NCBI GenBank assembly: GCA_964508025.1
Contig: CAZDSF010000084.1
Location: forward strand, 1-15,097
Origin: JAAZNO01 sp964508025
GTDB taxonomy: Bacteria > Chloroflexota > Anaerolineae > B4-G1 > SLSP01
DNA length: 15,097 nt
Reading direction: 5' to 3'
Part shown: positions 12,201 through 15,097 of the stretch, piece by piece
Layout of the letters: each line of letters opens with the position of its first letter
Position numbering within the stretch: the first letter of the stretch is position 1
Notes under the pieces: generated by a model
What the model saw: the letters and a program-made list of their open reading frames with translations, nothing else
Database searches by the model: none
Told to the model about the DNA's origin: nothing
Translations under genes and position numbers: made by a program

Positions 12201-15089
12201 CAGGTGCGGCGCAGGATTTGCGGGGTGGAATAACACGGAGTTGCCCTCCGGTTCCGTGTAGCGCACGGCCACGTTTTGCCCCGGCGTGATATCCCATAGC
12301 CCGCTGAAGTCGCAGAAGAAGGCGCCGCCGTTGGGGGCCACATCGAAGATCTCGATGCCAGGCCCGTTCTCCTGATGAATTTCGCAGCTGACCCGCAGCC
12401 CTTCGGTGAACCAGGGCACATCGAGCGTGCCAGAAACGATGTCGTTATCCGCATCCACCTCAGCGTGGATGGTTCCCACCCGGACAGTAGTAGCATAGCC
12501 ATTGTCCATCGCGGCGTAGACGAAATCGCCCGGCTCGATATCGGGATGCTCGGGGAACCACTGGTGATGGTGCGTCGAGAAACCGCTGTTGCCGCCCCAC
12601 CAGGGCCAGGCGGCAGTGGTGACTTCGACCGTGGCTTTGATCTCTGTCGTGATGTTGCTGGTCACAGTGACCCATCCGGTGTGCCCTGGCGCGTAATTGG
12701 CGTCCACTCCTTCGTGGCCGTAATCTACGCTGATGACCAAATCAGGGTTCACCAACCGGTGATGGAAGCCGACCTGTGCGTAGACAATCTCGGTCCAATA
12801 GCTCACATCGCCTTGTGCGCCGCGCGGGATGTCGGAATAGGTCGCACTGTAATGGCCCTGAGCATCCGTCTCCACCCATTGCGTGGGGAAGCCCCACAGG
12901 TCAACCTGAACGGTCTCGTGATCTAGCGCGCCAACCTGTCCCCATACCGTATCGTCGCTGGAGGAGATGTGGCCGGTGAAGGGATCGGGGACGCGGATGA
13001 CAATCGGTTGTAAGCCCGCGCCTGCTGTGATCGTGATGACGTCGCCGGGATCGAAGGTGTCAGGAAAGTTATCCTCGTTCCAGCAGTGGTCCCAAAAGAC
13101 CATCTGCGCCTGCGCGGTCGTCACGGTGATTGGGGTGCGCGGCGCGCAGCCCCAGACGCGCGTGCGGTAGACGTCGAAATCTATCCATTCCACCTCCCCG
13201 CCGCTGAAAGCCACATCCTCGTAGACGTTGTCGGCGGGATCCGCGTCGTCATCATCAAGGGTGATCTCCACGGTGTTGGTGAACCAGCGCAGCGGGACGC
13301 CCGGCGCATCCAGATTGGCGTTGAATTCGAGGTTTACGTATTCGCCCGGTTGGAGGTCGGTGAACTGCCAGGCGAGCACATCGCTGTTGAGCGATTGCGT
13401 CACCAGCCGTCCCCAATCCCAGTTAAGATTCCACCAGCCATCCCAGGCGGTTCCGCTGGGCAGTGTGTCGGTGATCCAGAAAGGACTCACCGCCTCGTCG
13501 CCTACGTTCCAGAAATGGACGCGATAGCCGAGCTGTCCATCGCCGTTCCACCAGTGCTCTTTGGTCACGCGCAGGTTGGGGCCGGGCGCGTTGAGCACCA
13601 CGGTATGGCAACTGCTGTTGTCATCAGGAGTCGTTTCTCCTTGATCGGTTCCGACAGTGGCGCAGTTGGTGACGCTGTCGCCGGGCGCGAGCGTATCGGC
13701 GATTGCCATCTGGACGTGGAACCAGCGGCTCCCGTTGACGGGCAACGCGCCCAGATCCCACACCAGTTGGTCGCCCACGATGGCGGGGTCGGGCAGCGGC
13801 TCGTTTTCGCCCGGTTGCCCGCCGCCCCAATGCGCGTATTCGAAGGTGAGACCGGCGGGCACGGTCTCTGTGACCCACACGTGGGCGGCGGCGTTGCCCT
13901 GGTTGCCATACCAGATGAAGTAGTTGCTCCAGCCGCCGGGAACGAGCACGCCCGCGTGCATCGTCTTATCCAGCCGCAGGTCGTAACGCGGCGGACTGAC
14001 GCGTGCATCCTGGTTGAGGCGCTCGTTGTTGTCGAGGTACACGTCATCGGCGATGGTGAGCTGCACGTAGTTGCTCACGGTGCTGTTCTGCGGCGCGGCG
14101 GCATCGAGTAGCAGGCGCAGATGGATGGTGTCGCAGAAGTTGCCGGGGAAGCCTGGCGTCGTGAGCGCGAACATTCCCGCCGGCGCAGCGATTTCCTGCC
14201 AACCCACGGCCCAGGTGCTGTCGTGATGCCAGCTCACCGCTGAGGTGTGCGCCGGGAGCGTATCGCTGATCACGATTGGCCCGGCGGTTGCGCCGCGATT
14301 GTTGCAGACTTGAATGTCGTAGATGAATTCCTCCCCCGGCGTGGGGTCGCCGGGATTGGGCCATTTATCCACATGCATTTCCACGTCGTCATCCCACACC
14401 TCCACCGGCCCGCTGCACGCCTGGTCGTTATCGGGATTGGGATCCCCCGGCGTCGTGGTGCTGATGGCGATGCAGTTTTCGGCGAGTGTTGTCCCAGAAA
14501 CGACCGCTGCATCCACGTGGAGGGTGAGGACGAACAGATGGCCCTCGCCCGGATTGAGATTGCCCACCTGCCAGGTGATGACACCGTTGGCGCCAATCTC
14601 CGGGGTGAAGCCGCTGTTATCGCCGGCATAGGTGGTGGAAAGCGGCAGGGTGTCCACGAGAAGCACATTCTCAGCGACGGCGCCGCCGCTGTTGTCGTAC
14701 CAGATGCCGTAGTTGATCACGCCGCCGGGTCGCGCGTGACCGGGCGGGTTCCATTTGCCAATATCCACATCGGGAAGGTCTTCAGCAAGCAAGTTTCTAG
14801 TTGTACGTCCGGTCGTGTGTAGGATAGAATCAGGCGGTTGAACACCTGTCTGGAAGGTGTTGATGCTGCTTGAGGATGGCGCTACGGGGGCGGCAAACGC
14901 GACATCTTTTGCGGGGAGCGTTGTCGCCGGCGCTGCAGCGGCGAATGCTGGCGGCGCCTCCTGCGCTGCCAACTGCGCCACTGTGGTGGTATGATTGAGG
15001 AGCAGGCTCAGCCCCAGGAGCAGGCTGAGACCGAGCGCGACGGCCCAGAGGATGCGGGCCGTCCGTCTGAAAGGCAAGGCGCGATTCAT
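9300..15089 (-). CDS. Giant secreted cell-surface protein with ten DUF11-like repeats, two PKD domains and a VYLPLVLR tail
   Basis: 1929 residues, from ATG 15089 (8 nt from the window end, so no ribosome site can be judged) to TAA at 9302-9300. A signal peptide is clear: basic residues at 3-12, then a hydrophobic stretch at 13-31. After a low-complexity Ala/Pro/Ser linker come DUF11-type repeats at about 107-235, 236-365, 369-500, 505-630, 962-1080, 1086-1210, 1215-1345, 1350-1475, 1478-1620 and 1624-1738. Most carry a variant of the (I/V)TDTLP strand. Residues 636-958 form an insert of two other beta modules. Two PKD domains follow at 1742-1822 (WAWNFGDG) and 1831-1915 (LTWTFGDG). The end is VYLPLVLRSAP. 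It is Trp- and Asp-rich with paired cysteines in several repeats. The likely role is an extracellular stalk, adhesin or envelope component. I see no enzymatic domain or LPXTG signal. The function is inferred from architecture only. Confidence 0.92.
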   Translation of the reverse strand: MNRALPFRRTARILWAVALGLSLLLGLSLLLNHTTTVAQLAAQEAPPAFAAAAPATTLPAKDVAFAAPVAPSSSSINTFQTGVQPPDSILHTTGRTTRNLLAEDLPDVDIGKWNPPGHARPGGVINYGIWYDNSGGAVAENVLLVDTLPLSTTYAGDNSGFTPEIGANGVITWQVGNLNPGEGHLFVLTLHVDAAVVSGTTLAENCIAISTTTPGDPNPDNDQACSGPVEVWDDDVEMHVDKWPNPGDPTPGEEFIYDIQVCNNRGATAGPIVISDTLPAHTSAVSWHHDSTWAVGWQEIAAPAGMFALTTPGFPGNFCDTIHLRLLLDAAAPQNSTVSNYVQLTIADDVYLDNNERLNQDARVSPPRYDLRLDKTMHAGVLVPGGWSNYFIWYGNQGNAAAHVWVTETVPAGLTFEYAHWGGGQPGENEPLPDPAIVGDQLVWDLGALPVNGSRWFHVQMAIADTLAPGDSVTNCATVGTDQGETTPDDNSSCHTVVLNAPGPNLRVTKEHWWNGDGQLGYRVHFWNVGDEAVSPFWITDTLPSGTAWDGWWNLNWDWGRLVTQSLNSDVLAWQFTDLQPGEYVNLEFNANLDAPGVPLRWFTNTVEITLDDDDADPADNVYEDVAFSGGEVEWIDFDVYRTRVWGCAPRTPITVTTAQAQMVFWDHCWNEDNFPDTFDPGDVITITAGAGLQPIVIRVPDPFTGHISSSDDTVWGQVGALDHETVQVDLWGFPTQWVETDAQGHYSATYSDIPRGAQGDVSYWTEIVYAQVGFHHRLVNPDLVISVDYGHEGVDANYAPGHTGWVTVTSNITTEIKATVEVTTAAWPWWGGNSGFSTHHHQWFPEHPDIEPGDFVYAAMDNGYATTVRVGTIHAEVDADNDIVSGTLDVPWFTEGLRVSCEIHQENGPGIEIFDVAPNGGAFFCDFSGLWDITPGQNVAVRYTEPEGNSVLFHPANPAPHLRIDKWLDGNAVGEGGNAVFHVQYHNQGDAPAEDVIITDTLQGMTYITDTSGLPVTGSGNQVAIHMGAVAPGERGHIFVFAQITAAAGERVTNTVEIVTSNPYDQGDEWEKRFEWSGDVQENDTHLNVGKWAWTDNPAAGYDVVFAVNTCNFGATASTEVVLTDTLHPSLTLQTWWGQYPGWVEVSRSAHELVVSRPTVPGHWCQEVYIRATVDADAWPGMELWNHAVIAAANDLSTGDDEAWWWGHVNEARLNLLVDKWWNWGQLVPGGELRYNINYNNTGNIPVGTFRITDTLPVSTTFLGAWQGDMYGNQHPVVPILITDELVVWEFDGLDNGFAYGFEVALRVDRNAIPGTLLRNVAEITCLPGEEDCKDNGSRWDEILLDHGPNLRVTKWGDWHGDRPGHAWYQFRVENVGDVQIPQATITDTYPLLMALEGSVDTDWGRVAGYTENPAEHWFAFLLEDVHPGYRLDFRFNTTMEEPVEPGLALTNTVSAAPVAGDTNPADDSADFTLFTGPMLWVKKGITGEPRPGEFITFTLAFGNEQVGHAQWWTMQGNAILTDTLPAGFEYISAQQHWCGGPDEWCDREPDRWEGDQAIWDLWTLHPQEWNEIRVTMRVPDTATGLDVFTNAVAIGSSEPELDAEWDTSDNVDSLTFEITLPYFEVSKIYESSRVAGMPITYTLTVTNIGNVDGTDVVLSDPFPADFTYTASDGVQVGNSVRWTFATLAKLGGVGHGWFSGVLPCTTGAFINAGYAVISSAEGVTSAVGAPVSLQVLAPNLAADFTASATSAVQGTPIVFTDNSSTNGRPIVAWAWNFGDGATSTAQHPTHTFAAPGMYIVTLTVTDDCGFTSSKMLTISISSACTPLTSVDFTYLPTPPLVNAPVTFTGSYAPYNATMPVSLTWTFGDGTTTTTTNASVTHTYTTAGSKAVRVVAVNACTPGGVQRERGVTIEPRKVYLPLVLRSAP
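9312..9335 (-). other. C-terminal VYLPLVLR tail motif
   Basis: Residues 1919-1926 of the giant protein, three residues from the end, directly after the last PKD domain. A basic linker (EPRK) precedes it. From memory, secreted Chloroflexota proteins often end in similar (V/I)YLPLV(V/L/I)R tails. No sorting enzyme is known to me for it. Confidence 0.6.
9345..9866 (-). other. Two PKD domains of the giant protein
   Basis: Residues 1742-1822 and 1831-1915. Each has the PKD core: a W-x-F-G-D-G strand (WAWNFGDG at 1775-1782, LTWTFGDG at 1864-1871), then THTF/THTY, then a glycine turn and a V-x-L/V-x-V strand. PKD domains are Ig-like beta sandwiches of extracellular proteins, used as spacers or for binding. 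Confidence 0.9.
10665..12206 (-). repeat. Second copy of the four-domain DUF11 block (A'-B'-C'-D')
   Basis: Residues 962-1475. Marker residues line up with the first block: GHIFVF at 1037-1042, the Cys pair 1112/1166, LVPGG at 1228-1232, NLRVTK at 1351-1356 and DWGR at 1404-1407. Offsets from the first block are 854, 850, 846, 846 and 846 residues. The copies are diverged, so the duplication is old. Confidence 0.7.
12216..13184 (-). other. Non-DUF11 insert made of two related beta modules
   Basis: Residues 636-958 of the giant protein. Two halves share a pattern. First half: FDPGDVITITAG, IVIRV, VWGQVG, VQVDLW, then DAQGHYSATYSDIPRG. Second half: IEPGDFVYAAMDNG, TTVRVG, VSGTLD, LRVSCE, then PNGGAFFCDFSGLWDITPG. 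A Trp/His-rich linker lies between them (WPWWGGNSGFSTHHHQW, 828-844). I know no firm domain name for it. Confidence 0.6.
13200..14771 (-). repeat. First copy of the four-domain DUF11 block (A-B-C-D)
   Basis: Residues 107-630. Subtypes: A (107-235) with GEGHLFVL; B (236-365) with CNNRGATAG and NFCDT, Cys262/Cys319; C (369-500) with LVPGGW and a C-terminal Cys475/Cys494 pair; D (505-630) with PNLRVTK and DWGRLV exactly 48 residues apart (Lys510 to Asp558). The same order and spacings recur in the second block. Confidence 0.7.
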
Positions 15090-15097
15090 GATAAACC

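Noticed and set aside
9249..14822. Several long plus-strand open frames opposite the giant gene (for example 9249-10649, 10806-12233, 13086-14111)
   Set aside because: All mirror the DUF11/PKD coding frame. The minus-strand frame has a signal peptide, domains and a continuous 1929 codons.

Overview
The window is GC-rich, and every gene I can support lies on the minus strand, so it is read right to left. It looks like a chromosomal stretch of a Chloroflexota-type bacterium (Anaerolineae or Caldilineae-like). The hints are a giant secreted DUF11/PKD protein ending in a VYLPLVLR tail, short tandem repeats in the gene gaps, and TAAA-centred GC palindromes. The taxon is an inference, not a measured result.

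Right part (15089 to 9300): one 1929-residue exported surface protein. It has a signal peptide, ten DUF11-like beta-sandwich repeats, a two-module insert in the middle, two PKD domains and a short hydrophobic C-terminal tail. Its first eight DUF11 repeats resolve into a four-domain block (A-B-C-D) present twice, with a register of about 850 residues. A perfect 18-bp hairpin follows its stop codon.

Middle (9299 to 7743): a near-consensus promoter, a structured 5' leader, then a 319-residue protein of unknown function with an apparent all-helical toroid-like pattern. It is followed after 25 nt by a 121-residue short-form inorganic pyrophosphatase.

Left part (7720 to 1): a myo-inositol catabolism operon. 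A LacI-family regulator with its own sigma70-type promoter and a candidate operator comes first. Then follow iolB, iolD, an unusual transaldolase-family protein, iolA (mmsA) and an iolE-like gene cut by the window edge. IolE, IolD and IolB would take scyllo-inosose through the ring-opened acid to 5-dehydro-2-deoxygluconate. IolA would turn malonate semialdehyde into acetyl-CoA. No inositol dehydrogenase (iolG), kinase (iolC) or classical aldolase (iolJ) is visible here.

The most distinctive structural observation is that all four gaps from iolB to iolE are filled with different 7- and 8-bp tandem repeats. These begin at or inside the stop codon and end just before a GGAGG ribosome binding site. 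The other gaps in the window lack them. Several tracts are G4-capable on the mRNA strand. No gap exceeds about 210 bp, and I see no RNA gene, CRISPR array or insertion sequence.
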